From Lineus longissimus (Eukaryota > Nemertea > Pilidiophora > Heteronemertea > Lineidae): a DNA stretch of 64,000 nucleotides. The position numbers and the translations under genes are program-made. Location: contig NC_088315.1 of the NCBI RefSeq assembly GCF_910592395.1, positions 13,251,808 through 13,315,807 of the forward strand. The letters run 5' to 3'. The number at the start of each line of letters is the position of its first letter. Positions within the stretch are counted from its first letter, which is position 1. Shown in pieces: positions 22,932-33,010 of this stretch. The notes under the pieces were generated by a model that was not told the DNA's origin, ran no database searches, and saw only the letters and a list, made by a program, of their open reading frames with translations.

Positions 22932-23542
22932 ACGTGAATAAAACCATACGGGTGTTCTAGTCTTATGATTAATTTAGATCCTTTCGTCTTTTTAAGGGCA
23001 TCTATGTATTTTTGCCTCTGGTCTTTAGGGATAACACTATTTTCTTCTAAGGCATCTTTCATTGCCGATTCATCCTTGTTGAAAAACAGGACTAAAACCC
23101 TTATGTTCTCTCTGAAGTCCTTAACAACAGAGTTGTACTTCTGAACGAGTAACCAAACAGTCAGATTGTAGTGCCTACCGGAAAAGGCCAAGTTACATAA
23201 CTCAGACACCTTCTTCTTTGTGTCTCTCAAATTAGCACAGTCGTCAATGATGAATAATGTCTGTGATCCTTCGAAGGCCATGGTGGCAAATTGAAGCACA
23301 GGGTCTAAATTAATGGCTACAGCAATTGGATTGACAATGAAAACATTCTTGTCTTCGTAAATCCATCTCCTATTGTACGTCTTGTTTCTGAAGTAAGTGG
23401 GACAGAAAATGACTATGTTCTGGAACTTATGGCGATATTCCTTCTCTAAGAGGTCAAGAGCAAAATGAGTCTTACCGCAATTGGTGACTCCTGAAATCAA
23501 CATGTTGTGTGGACCGAAAACTAGTATGTCTTTTGCATTCAT
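22928..23542 (-). CDS. Polinton genome-packaging ATPase (FtsK/HerA superfamily)
   Basis: An intact 204-residue P-loop ATPase that would pump element DNA into the capsid. Walker A is SGVTNCGKTHFALDLL near residue 16-30 and Walker B is TLFIIDDCANL near residue 94-103. Length and the motif spacing match the short packaging ATPases of Polintons, adenovirus-like and poxvirus-like (A32) viruses. The start ATG (23,540-23,542) is separated by only TTAA from the integrase ATG on the opposite strand. It ends overlapping the upstream convergent gene by 4 nt. No lesions visible. Confidence 0.88.
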   Translation of the reverse strand: MNAKDILVFGPHNMLISGVTNCGKTHFALDLLEKEYRHKFQNIVIFCPTYFRNKTYNRRWIYEDKNVFIVNPIAVAINLDPVLQFATMAFEGSQTLFIIDDCANLRDTKKKVSELCNLAFSGRHYNLTVWLLVQKYNSVVKDFRENIRVLVLFFNKDESAMKDALEENSVIPKDQRQKYIDALKKTKGSKLIIRLEHPYGFIHV

Positions 23543-23549
23543 TTAAATG
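23540..23549. promoter_or_regulatory. Bidirectional start palindrome CATTTAAATG
   Basis: The ATPase (minus) and integrase (plus) start codons face away from each other with TTAA between, so the 10-bp palindrome supplies TTAAATG to both. Divergent genes with a 4-nt gap leave no room for separate leaders in the intergenic region, so promoters must overlap the opposite coding sequence or transcripts must begin at or near the AUG. Confidence 0.7.
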
Positions 23550-24347
23550 AGTAAAACAGAACTAAAAGACTCAGACAACATCGAACAGTATCTGAGAGAT
23601 TTGTACTACAATCCTGAAAGTCCTGTGGCTTACAGTTCATTAAGTAAGATATGGAAAAAAGTAAGGGAAGATAAAAAATTGGTCAGGTACAAGGAAGTAA
23701 AAGAATTTCTAGACACACTACCAACTCACCAACTACACAAACCGGCCATTAAGAAATTTACGTTCCGAAAGACAATGGTATCTTACATCGATCAACAATG
23801 GCAAGCAGATCTTGTGGACATGCAAAAATTTGAGAAACAGAATAAAGGCAACAGATTCATTTTGACAGTAATTGACTCATTCAGTCGCTATGCTTGGGCT
23901 ATGGCTGTTAAGAGCAAGAGAGGAGAAGAAATCAGAGATGCATTTAAAGTGATCTTTGAGGAAGCTAAACCAGTTGTGGCTAAACCAACGAAAATCCAAT
24001 TTGATGAAGGCAATGAGTTCTACGACCAACACTTCAAAAAACTCTTGAGAGAAAACAACATGGAGTGGTTCTCTACATTTTCAAGTAAGAAGGCAGCAGT
24101 TGTGGAAAGATTCAACAGAACTTTAAAGGATAAAATTTGGAAATACTTCACCGCAAAGGAAACTGACAAGTGGGTCGATGTCCTAGATGAATTGGTGAGC
24201 GGGTACAACAACTCATTTCACTCATCAATAGGTATGAAACCAATTGACGCCAGAAAGAGGGAGAATGAAGGAGTTGTCTGGTACAACCTTTACGGCCTTC
24301 ACCTCAAAGAGACATTTGGTGATCCGAAGTACAAGGTTGGCGACAGC
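23547..24347 (+). pseudogene. Polinton integrase (retroviral type), N-terminal and catalytic part
   Basis: DDE-type integrase that would insert the element and generate a short duplication. After an N-terminal domain (SPVAYSSLSKIWKKV, FLDTLPTHQLHKPAIKKF) the rve core has catalytic Asp in WQADLVDM, second Asp in IQFDEGNEFY and catalytic Glu in AAVVERFNRTLKDKIW. The frame is undamaged up to PKYKVGDS at 24,347, where a P-superfamily transposon is inserted; the downstream open frame to 24,473 is transposon sequence, not integrase. The C-terminal domain continues at 32,888. The intact catalytic core shows that the P insertion, not point decay, is the main break. Confidence 0.88.
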
Positions 24348-24570
24348 AGAGTCTTTCTATACAAGGGTCTGGTCACCGGCAACTTTCCTTTGATCACACG
24401 GCTCTCTCGGGCAATTAACTGGAGCCAGATAAAGCCCTTTAATTTTTTCTTAAATTTTGCGCAAACGTCGTAAGTCAGTTCTATCAACTTCCGATGGTGG
24501 CGCGCTTTTTCGCCGAAGCTCACCGAGTTTCTCCGAACCGTTCCGAATGAGGAAGACACTAACAACAAAA

Positions 24571-24811
24571 ATGGCGGACGAGGGAGTTGTCTTTCAAGAT
24601 TTTCCGGTTAATTTAGACGATATGCACGATAATCTTGGTCAAAATGACTTTGATTATGTTTTTCTGATACGGAATGTGTTGAAGAACATGATGAAGAGAA
24701 CATTCAGCCGAAGAGACATCGTGGAAGTGTCCAGTGTGTGAAAAAACATTCGGCAGTGTATCCGGTTTGAGAAGTCATGTAAAAAAACATGACCCCAAAA
24801 TGAAAGTGAAA
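24571..24811 (+). CDS. C2H2 zinc-finger exon candidate inside the P-like element
   Basis: ATG in AAAATGG begins MADEGVVFQDFPVNLDD; about 50 residues on, a C2H2 finger CPVCEKTFGSVSGLRSHVKKH (C-x2-C-x12-H-x3-H) is encoded one frame away, at 24,744-24,790. It is followed by a lysine-rich tail and a possible donor (AAAGGTAGGC near 24,811). A one-base frameshift or a short unrecognised intron near 24,715 would link them. The gene is antisense to the transposase and near the element's 3' end, so it is either cargo or a captured host exon. No downstream exon found. Confidence 0.4.
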
Positions 24812-25989
24812 GGTAGGCTTGCCCTTGCACATCATAATTCCCATTTTACCCGGTTCAAAGAATGGATTTCTCATCCCTAGTGGGGTGCTCTTCAACAAGA
24901 CCCTTGGCCTGAGCCTAAATCCCCCACCAGGCCTTGCCCTAATGGCCTAATATGCCACTAATTATGGGCACTGTACTGCACATGCTGCATTGTGTACTGC
25001 TGTACTGTATGCAACACCCATGTGGTCATAGTTTCAGTCTGGAGCTATGCTACAGCTGACCAGGTGTCATAGGGATTGGTTTCACCTGAAGCAAATGTCA
25101 TCTAGCGGTTGGAATAAACACATTTTCCGTACCATAGGAGATAGACAGCACACCATGATTGTGACTGTCTTCTGATTGGATGTCCTTAGATGTCTAGTGA
25201 AGACAAGGGCATATTTTCTGAAGTAATGAGACGTGGTTGTGACTGTCCCCATAGCAAGTGGTTCTTAATTCCATTGGAGGGACAGGATAAACATGGGACA
25301 ACACATGCTGTGCCATAGTATACAGTCTTGCAGTTGTTGGGAGGCCAAGCAGCTGGCTAAATCGAGTTGTGCTCAGGTCCGTTTTGGCAATGTCTTTCTA
25401 CACAAACATACCATGATACTGGTCTTTGTCTCCCGAGGTCATTGAACAACCTTCAGGTATATCTGGGAGGGATCATAGGCAACAGAATACTAAGTATCAC
25501 GGTTGTGACCGTCTCCTCAGCAACAACCGGTCATACAGAATTTACATCTTCTGGTAGGGAGTACTAAAGTTGTCGTCCTGTTTGTTGCCGAGTTCATCTG
25601 CCATCCAAAAGCAATACGGGTGTACCATTACCAGAACCAGTAAAAAAATCAATACAATTTGATTTACATAAAAACATTTTATTACCGGGTAATACCAGAA
25701 ACATAAAGTGAAGTAAAACCATTCTATCAAGGACCTTCAATGTTGTCCTTCATTTCAAGTTGTCCTATTTACGGGGGTCAACTTTAAAAGATAGCTGTGA
25801 ATTAGCATAATGGTAAAAATAATTTTTGCACAGTCAAAGTGCACAATTCTTTATCATCTATGTTGTCTTAGTTATCTCACAAATAGAAAGCACACTGCCT
25901 ATTACATATATTACAATTGCCATATACATCATGACATGTAGATGTACATGTACATCATTTCTGTCTCAGAACAGACATTATATCATTGT
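24812..25989. other. Non-coding left arm of the P-like element
   Basis: No gene. Phrases around ATTGTGACTGTC, GTTGTGACTGTC and GTTGTGACCGTC recur at about 25,155, 25,233 and 25,502 within degenerate repeat units of variable spacing. Confidence 0.5.
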
Positions 25990-26324
25990 CTAGTTATAAA
26001 TCCTTATGCACTTACAAACTATACGTGGTCGCGTACGATGCGGCAGAGGAGTATTGTCAATGATTTGCTCTTGAACTGCAGGGGTGGTGTTTCCTCGTAC
26101 TGGAGCAAGAGCCTGGGATCTCTGGAGCCTGATGTTGCCGACTTGATAGTTGACAGCTTCAACTGTTGGATTGGTGACATAACCACCGCGTGAACGTATG
26201 TTCCCAAACAACTGCTCTAGTGGGTCCTGGTTGAATTTCTCAGACAACACAAATTTTGCACCGTTGTTCAACATATATTTTGCACATTCTACTCACGAAT
26301 TACAAGTGATTTCGAATCCTTCCC
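25990..26324 (-). pseudogene. P-like transposase, C-terminal part
   Basis: The minus-strand frame encodes the conserved C-terminal region of THAP9/P-element transposases: KFVLSEKFNQDPLEQLFGNI followed by RSRGGYVTNPTVEA. It continues the transposase left off at 29,411. Upstream of the listed ORF the same frame reads through one TGA near 26,295 into a segment with WEGFEITCNS, reaching the insertion boundary at ACAGCTGT (26,325-26,332). The catalytic core is in the 29.4-31.7 kb part. Confidence 0.85.
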
Positions 26325-26832
26325 ACAGCTGTTTTAGCTAAGCCTAAACATGATATCGAAATAAACCATTCTGCCTACTAGCCTGCTGCCCAACGATTGG
26401 TCCATGCGAAAAGCCTGTTAACCGCTATGTAAACATTGTCGCCAATACACATCTCACACATTATCGCAATACCCATTCAGCCAAAGGGTTAATGCATTGG
26501 CATCGTTCAAACATCAGCGCGCTTCTGTACACGTGCTCGAATTAGATACGACGGTTTTCATTGGCTCATAAGTTGTGTCACCTGACCATTCACCCGGCTT
26601 GAAAATTTCATGAAATTTGGACCAAAATTAACGAAACAGTGGCGATTTCCATGCTTTTTATCGATTTTTCGACAAGTTACAGATTTTGGAATTCTTCAAG
26701 ACTAGATAGCCAGGTAGGCATAATATCATATATCATAAATACCCCGGCTGTTTTGCATAACTCATTTCAGTTTCGTACAGAATCGTGCGTTTATTCTGAA
26801 ATTTCTCAAACTTTGATCTGCTCAAATTCAAA

Positions 26833-27036
26833 ATGGCCGACTTGCAGACGGAGATTGAGATGGGGTGCCAAGTTCATCGTACAACATCGAATTCCCTTGA
26901 TCGTTATTTAGCAAAACGAGTTACTTCCAGTATTAATTTAAATCTTTACTTTAAAAATATATATCTATTTTATGTTAGTTTGCTGTATATTCATGCAGAA
27001 AATGCATTTGAAAAACAAATGTCTAAAAATAGTTGA
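26833..27036 (+). CDS. Weak ORF candidate, possible first exon of the carried gene
   Basis: ATG in AAAATGG opens a frame beginning MADLQTEIEMGCQVHRTTSN, which soon becomes AT-rich and hydrophobic (NLYFKNIYLFYVSLLY), like intron read as protein. Only the first 15-40 codons might be coding. It lies about 430 bases upstream of the two-exon gene on the same strand and could be its 5' exon. No confident splice donor. Confidence 0.25.
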   Translation: MADLQTEIEMGCQVHRTTSNSLDRYLAKRVTSSINLNLYFKNIYLFYVSLLYIHAENAFEKQMSKNS

Positions 27037-27463
27037 GTTTTGAAGTTCGATGGTCGGGTCTATTTTGGTGAAAGGGGTACAGAATGGGTAATAGTACAAT
27101 AATAAGTCATGATCGTGCTTATGAATAAGCCATGAGTTAGCATATACCATAGTTTATGTTGAAAATATCTTTACAGATGTAATTGATAAATATAGTCTTA
27201 AGAATTCGCCAAATATAGAAAAGTTCTTGGTATATTATCCACCTGTTAGCAAAATGAACTCGCCCATTGACCCACATTCCAGTGTGCTGTGGTATTTTTG
27301 TACAGGGTGATGCCAAAACAGTGCCTTTTGTTGACTGGTAAACATTCCTTCAGTTACTAAAATGCCTTTTTCTTTAATTTCAGCTGGTTGCATGGTGTGT
27401 ACTGCAGATAACTTCTCGACCTAATCTGGCTGATGTGATGCTTTAGTTGATTCGAGAGGCTAC

Positions 27464-27913
27464 ATGTATATAGCTGGCCAGTACGTCGACATCATTGATC
27501 CGGCGGTGAACAAGATAAGACAAGAGGTAAGTTAAGCGATGTTTCCCTTCATCTATGTATTCACAAACAGATGATTGAAATCATTATACTGTATTCCCGT
27601 AGGCTTTGTATGCATGTATTCTATTCTAATAAATTACTCTTTATTTCAGGTTCAGCCTCCAAGATGTGTCACCAGAAATGCATACAAGAGGACATATGCC
27701 TGTGTCAGGGATTCTGAACTTCAGATGAAGTTGTTGTATTCCAATCATGCCCTTCACACTACTGCGAATCTAGGCAATTTGAAGAAGAGCGAGAGAACTT
27801 GCAAGAAAGTCTTGGAAACTGGTAAGGAATGTCCTGGTCGTCTAAAAAAGTGTCCTGCTAACAACAATGAAAGGATGTGTCAGAGCTGCTTCAAGCATTT
27901 GTTCACCAAGTAA
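27464..27913 (+). CDS. Two-exon cysteine-rich small protein (about 108 aa), unknown function
   Basis: Exon 1 (27,464-27,526) encodes MYIAGQYVDIIDPAVNKIRQ plus E and ends exactly at GTAAGT. Exon 2 (27,650-27,913) starts after TTTATTTCAG, in the same phase, and encodes a basic cysteine-rich protein (VQPPRCVTRNAYKRTYACVR; RTCKKVLETGKECPGRLKKC; RMCQSCFKHLFTK). A polyadenylation signal AATAAA lies at 28,066. At least seven Cys are seen in exon 2, with CPG and CQSC pairs that could bind metal or form disulfides. Frame, splice signals and poly(A) site are all undamaged, unlike the transposase around it. An upstream acceptor (TTAATTTCAG at about 27,383) implies at least one further 5' exon. No family recognised. 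Confidence 0.55.
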
Positions 27914-28314
27914 ACTCCCCTTGCTTTAATTAGGAGTACTGCGCATGATTTTCGACTCTGATTGACTCTGGCTGGCACATACATACTTTGTGTATTGTTC
28001 ATTTCCCTTTTGTTTGATTATTTACTGTAGATTTAGTTTCTAGTCTTATCTTGAACTGTGATTTTAATAAATTGAGCTTACAGTTCCACAATTTGACAAC
28101 AATATTCGTGTATACTTTTAGTAAGAAGAATTGTTCATTTGTCTATTGAAACTTCTATAGCAAGGAATATGAAGATGTGAACTTTGTATTATTATTTTTT
28201 GAATGTATGAGTCTATTGAATGTAAATTAAATGTATATTGTGAATGATTAATAATAATAATATTGTGTACATTGAAATCATGACTTTTTCATTTTTGTGT
28301 ACTGGTACTGCCTT

Positions 28315-28835
28315 GATATGTTGTCCTCTGTGACTGTTGTCTCATCTCCCGGAATAACAAGACCCCAAGCTGGATAAGACACCTACATTCCCTGCATATA
28401 AAAGATAGGTTGTGACATAATGTCCTCTGTGACTTTTGTCTCATCTCTCTTAATAACAAGGCCTCAAGCGGATGAGACAACTACATCCCTTGCCTATGAT
28501 AATAAAGGTTGTAACATATAATGTCCTCTGTGACTGTTGTCTCATCTCTCAGAATAACAAGGCCTCAAGCTGGATGAGACAACTACATCCCTTGCCTATG
28601 ATAATAAAGGTTGTGACATGTCCTTGGTGACTGTTGTCTCAACTTCACTCCCGGAATTACAAGACCCCAAGCTGGATGAGACACCCGTTGTCCTGCCTAT
28701 GATATCATAGGTTGTGACCTGTCGATTTTTGCAACTAACTGTCTCATCTTGGTAGGCCTACAATAGGACACATTTGTCCTGCCTATATATACTATAGGTT
28801 AAGACCTGTTCTTTGCGACTATTTGTCTCATTTGT
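28315..28835. repeat. Minisatellite, ~100-bp units
   Basis: Five to six diverged units, each with GTCCTCTGTGACTGTTGTCT, CATCTC, AATAACAAGGCC, CAAGCTGGATGAGACAACTA and ATAAAGGTTGTGACAT. Divergence increases to the right. It sits downstream of the two-exon gene and inside the same insertion. No coding content; the antisense ORF is an artefact. Confidence 0.85.
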
Positions 28836-29410
28836 GTACAACAGGGCACCAATCTTTCATACCACAACATAAGTAATGGGCATGGCATTTTCAAATGACG
28901 ACCATTCTTCACAACGAATAACGAAGTAGGCCCTTTTAAAATGCCTTTTTTTTGTCTTTGCCCGAGTGTAAACCTAATCTAATCACAGCCATACAAAGCT
29001 ATGTTATATGCAGAATATCAAAATGCTTTTTACAGAAGAATTGGTATCTGGGCTGAAACATAATAGAGGTGCAAACAATCATCAATATTTTTACAGAAAA
29101 ACTCCATCAAAGTCATCTTTTATACACTACACAGTGCAGGCCCAAGCCTATCCAATGGCAGCCGGAATATAATACACAAAGCTTGGTTCAGGTCAAGTTG
29201 GTTCTAATAAGCGCATGCAATCTTAATTACTACTAACACAATTAAGAGGCCTACATGGGTGGATTCAGGCCTTTTATGTAATCCTTAAGCGGTTGGGGTG
29301 AGGAACTGGGTTATTTATTGGGGTAGCAATTAACACCTTCATGCCAGCACCTCCCTAAATAGCGACGTCTGGTGCCGTCTGATTAAACTTGCATTTCTAT
29401 TCTAGCTGAA

Positions 29411-31732
29411 ACAGCTGTGTTCCATTGTTTCTCGACTTATAAACATTTTTGCGTGATAACTTTTTGAGAAGTTGCCTGGGTGCTCCTCGATCTCTGCTCG
29501 CCACTGCCTCATATCTTCCAAGAATGTATTTATAAGCCAATCGAATCGATCGTCATCAGCACTATAGTATGGCGCAGTGTTCTTTTTCAATGTTCTCTTG
29601 CACTCATTTAGTGAACGCACGTTTAAACAGTCGAAGAAACTGTCAATCATTTGTATGAAGTGTGCAGTCTCCTCTGCTTCGCCTCCTATCACCTGTTGCA
29701 GCAAGACAGCCGTTGTAGAACTCATGACCTGTGCAGCAAGACGGACCTTCATTAAAGAAAAAGACGTCAATTCAACATGCGCCCTTGTAAGTTTATGTCC
29801 CATTTTCAACTGCGCGAATATTTCAGCATTGTACAAACGCATAATGTGACCCCATGACAAGGTTTTACCCCTGCGCCACATAACACGACTTCTCTTATGT
29901 CCTTCTGAATTCGATAAGCAGTTCCGCGCAGTTTTTAACAAGTGCGGCGCGTCCGAAATGAAATAAAGGAAACAGTCAGGATCTGCAGAGTACGGGTGAT
30001 AGACCTTATACACAACACTGTTATTGTCATCATCCATGTGAATTCTATGCAACTTGAAGAATTTCCGGTTTGGTGTTGCACCATCACATGTCAAGGCAAG
30101 CACCCTGAACCCACTCACTTCTAAATATCGTACGGCTTTCCAAACAATTGGAAAAATGAATTCCGAGTTTATCCCAACAGTGGCAAAATGCGCAAAAGGA
30201 AAGGTGAAACGATCACATAGTCCCCGTACCATAAGTACCAACATATGTGAGGCTAGTGGGCGAACATTGCTTTTTACTGTCAGTGTCACTTTTCAAGGAG
30301 GATTCGAAATCTGACATCTTATTCCCAACATTGTCAAGATCTACGAAGCCGACAAGTTCACCAGAGTGTTTGCTATAGACGAGGTCGCTCTGAACTTTCA
30401 CTTCATCAAATAGCAGTGCAACAAATTTTTTGTATTCACTGCTGCTACTAGCAGGATTATCCTTCAGAAGCTGTCCGAGTACTTCTGGCTGGAATCCAGT
30501 CTTGACCTTGAACACATTTGAGTAGTCTCGAGGAGTTCTTTCCCCTGGCAAGGTGATGAATCCCGACCTCCTCAGTGTGCTGTAACAGGTGGGCGATTTC
30601 ATGCGAAGATGCAGGCACCACCTTACCATCATTGGATGCCAGCGCATTGCACGAGGGTCCTTGCATTGAGAAGACTTGAGCTGTTCATCCCAGAACAAAC
30701 GCTGGAAAGAGCCCTCAGGGAATTCCAAACGGACACTTTCAGTATGATTTCCCATTATCTGCGACAATCCACGGCTAACACCAGTATCGTGCATTCTGCT
30801 TGTGTCTTGATCGATTCCTGGATCCTGTCCCGTAGCCTAACGTTGCTTTTAACGATGCGACGTTTGTCAGTGTTTATGTTTCTAACACGCGCTATCAATT
30901 GTTCCTTAGTTAGGTGTTTGAGGTTGACACTAGAACTGGCTGATGAGATTGAGAGGGCATGAGTCTGATGAGAAGAATTGTTTTTCGCAGTTGACGCTTT
31001 TCTAAGTGCTCCCCTATAGACACAACAACGTCCGCACCGGAAATTATACACTAATACTTCACACTCTCTAGAACGAACAGTTTCTGGATATCCACGACCA
31101 CAATCTCCATCTATATATCCCGCTCCTGATGATCTTTTCTGCACAAGCGTTACGTATTCCGCATCAGGATTCCCTGCACACACTTTCATAGCATCAAGAA
31201 ATGACAAAAGTTTATGCACACTGTAAAAGTCTGAAAAGGGTCAACAAAATGTCTTGTACAGCATGTGACTGGCTGGCAACGGTTTCGACATCACCAAAAT
31301 CTGGAAAGATCCATCATTTTGAATGACCAGACTTTTCTGCACAACTGGCACACTATTGGCGATCACAAAGTGCTGACAGAAAATGACAGAATCATCCCAG
31401 TTCAACCTGACCCAATCACGTGGAAGCGGGACACTATCAGCAACAGAACTAGCCTCGAAAAAAGTCGGCACTGTCAATATAACTTCAGCAGGTCGATCGT
31501 CTGGTTCTAGCCTTGTGCTCATAGTCATAACTGTGTTGCAGAAATTTTCGAGAACTGGATCTAACACACTAACTGGATCTAACACTGACGCCTTCGGTAA
31601 CCTATCATCTTTCTTGCTCTTGGGACGTGTAAACCTGGACCTTGAACCCTTTTTCTTATTCGGCATGATGGAACCAGACCTAAAGTGAAGAAGTGAAACA
31701 GCATAATTTATAACTGGTAAATAAAACAACAA
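29411..31732 (-). pseudogene. P-like (THAP9-type) transposase, N-terminal and catalytic parts
   Basis: Cut-and-paste transposase with an RNase H-like core. From the N terminus: a basic region (MPNKKKGSRSRFTRPKSKKD), a PLPRDWVRLNWDDSV segment, a Cys-rich stretch (RECEVLVYNFRCGRCC), a leucine-rich coiled coil (LTKEQLIARVRNINTDKRRI), then the core with FVALLFDEVKVQSDLVYSKH and LALTCDGATPNRKFFKLH and DAPHLLKTARNC. Lesions: TGA near 31,225 after MLYKTFC, a frameshift near 30,790, and a frameshift in the 30,213-30,289 overlap. A classical N-terminal THAP zinc finger is not evident in what remains. The protein is interrupted at 29,411 and continues at 26,324. Confidence 0.88.
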
Positions 31733-32858
31733 AAATTACAACTGGTAAATAAAACAACAGAGTGAATAAGTTCATTTCATCAGGTGACTCAAATCAGGAA
31801 TTACAATTATAAGGCCCAGGCCTACTTAAGTTGGGTTAAAAAACAAATTAACCAATACAAATACAACACAAGCTGTTGTGTTATTGTTTACAAAAGTTAT
31901 CAACACATGGCATACATTGCAGGGAGCCGAGAAATAATGAGTAATGCAGGTAATGTAAACCACACACATAACACAACAGTGGATTTGAGTACTTTTGAGT
32001 ATGATGCTTTGCATGACATTTTATTTCAACCTGTCATCGAATCTTTTCTAGTATCTGTCATGACCTGTGCATGAAGCCATATACATCCGGGTACTCTACA
32101 CACTGAACCGCTGAATGGCAGAACCAATTTGAGGAAAACGGGACCAATTTGTAATAATAATAACTCAAGATTAAAAACTTAAAAAGGTACAAGAGTTGAT
32201 TATTTAGTAAGAAGACAGTTATATCTAATTAGCAAATGTACTATGATAATGAAATTTGCACGATAAACATGCTAACTGCTAACAACAACTTTTCGTCTAT
32301 CCGAGAATTTTTCGTTTTCTTCAGGCGTTTTTTAGGTTTTTTTTCAGAGACTCGAATAAAACCCGCTCTAACGTCAGTTTGTTTGGTTCAATTTTAACCA
32401 CACGCGTTTATTAAGTTAGATCAAACCATAAAGAACAATGTGAATCTTCTAAAAAGTCGAATCAACAACGACATCATACTGAACGCCTAACAACAAAAAT
32501 GTGGAAAACTGCGAGAAGAAAAAAAAATATTTGGACATTTTTCGAATCGCCGTCAAAACTACAGTCTACAAAGATGACCAATTGGTGCAAAACTAATAAC
32601 ATATATCGCAAATTGAAACATACCTAACTGTCCGTGAGATAAAAGTCTATCTTGATTTTAGCAACTCAAAGCGATTCTTGATATCCTTCAGGCAGTAAAA
32701 ACATGTTTTTGTGAGAGAGATTGAGACGATGACTTTCCGAGTGAACCAAAATGGCGGATATGGCGTAAAAAGTTGGCTTGGGTGTACCACGTGATCCGAG
32801 AGAGCGCTGTCCCACCGCACGTCGTTCGAGACGGGCGGTGTCTTTGATGTTGAAACCA
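31733..32858. other. Non-coding right arm of the P-like element
   Basis: No gene is recognised. The first 30 bases duplicate ACTGGTAAATAAAACAACA. Near the right end, GCTCTCTCGGATCAC mirrors a similar word (GATCACACGGCTCTCTCGG) near the left end, possibly subterminal transposase sites. ATGGCGG occurs at 32,752 on the plus strand without a convincing ORF. Confidence 0.5.
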
Positions 32859-32887
32859 GTGACCAGACCCTTGTATAGAAAGACTCT

Positions 32888-33010
32888 GGCGACAGCGTCA
32901 GAATTTCAAAGTACAAGACTATTTTTGATAAAGGTTACCTACCAAACTTCAAAGAAGTATTCCAAATAAGACAGATCATCTTCACTCATCCTATTGTCCT
33001 TGAAGATTAC
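32888..33010 (+). pseudogene. Polinton integrase, C-terminal fragment
   Basis: Starting at the right copy of the 9-bp duplication, the frame encodes VRISKYKTIFDKGYLPNFKE then VFQIRQI and PIVLEDYH, matching the SH3-like C-terminal domain of Polinton integrases. It is in register with 24,347 if the P-like element is discounted. It runs into DIRS-like sequence near 33,010, so the last residues of the integrase are lost or lie beyond the second insertion. Confidence 0.88.

Larger units (their letters stand above)
26333..29410 (+). mobile_element. 3.1-kb insertion splitting the P-like transposase
   Basis: The transposase is broken at ACAGCTGT on the left (26,325-26,332) and the same 8 bases on the right (29,411-29,418). 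The insert begins TTTAGCTAAG and ends CTAGCTGAA, so the tips are short imperfect inverted repeats (TTYAGCTA). An 8-bp duplication suggests a hAT-type or P-type insertion, but ACAGCTGT is its own reverse complement and could instead belong to the inverted ends. No transposase is seen inside. A spliced gene and a minisatellite are. An intron of the transposase is an alternative, but no clean donor/acceptor pair restores the frame. Confidence 0.6.
24348..32887 (-). mobile_element. P-superfamily (THAP9-like) DNA transposon inserted in the integrase gene
   Basis: The ends are a perfect 29-bp inverted repeat beginning AGAGTCTTTCTATACAAGGG (24,348-24,376 and 32,859-32,887). GGCGACAGC flanks both sides (24,339-24,347 and 32,888-32,896); P elements make 8-bp duplications, so one of the nine bases may match by chance. 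Dropping the insert brings the integrase frame back into register. The minus-strand transposase (29,411-31,732 and 25,990-26,324) is split by a further 3.1-kb insertion. At 8.5 kb (about 5.5 kb without that insert) it is large for the superfamily and includes a plus-strand zinc-finger exon candidate at its left end. Confidence 0.92.

Noticed and set aside
24348-24473. Apparent 42-codon C terminus of the integrase ORF
   Set aside because: These codons are inside the left inverted end and arm of the P-like element; the true C-terminal domain is at 32,888-33,010.
28315-28835. CRISPR-like array
   Set aside because: Units are diverged minisatellite repeats without unique spacers, in a eukaryotic context. 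The same applies to 48,280-48,640 and 52,422-53,302.
26325-29418. Transposase intron instead of an insertion
   Set aside because: No donor and acceptor pair keeps the reading frame, and the same 8 bases sit at both junctions. Not fully excluded, since those bases are palindromic.
29402-31732. Domesticated host THAP9-like gene
   Set aside because: Perfect inverted ends, a direct repeat at the insertion site, several frameshifts and a stop mark it as a dead transposon copy.
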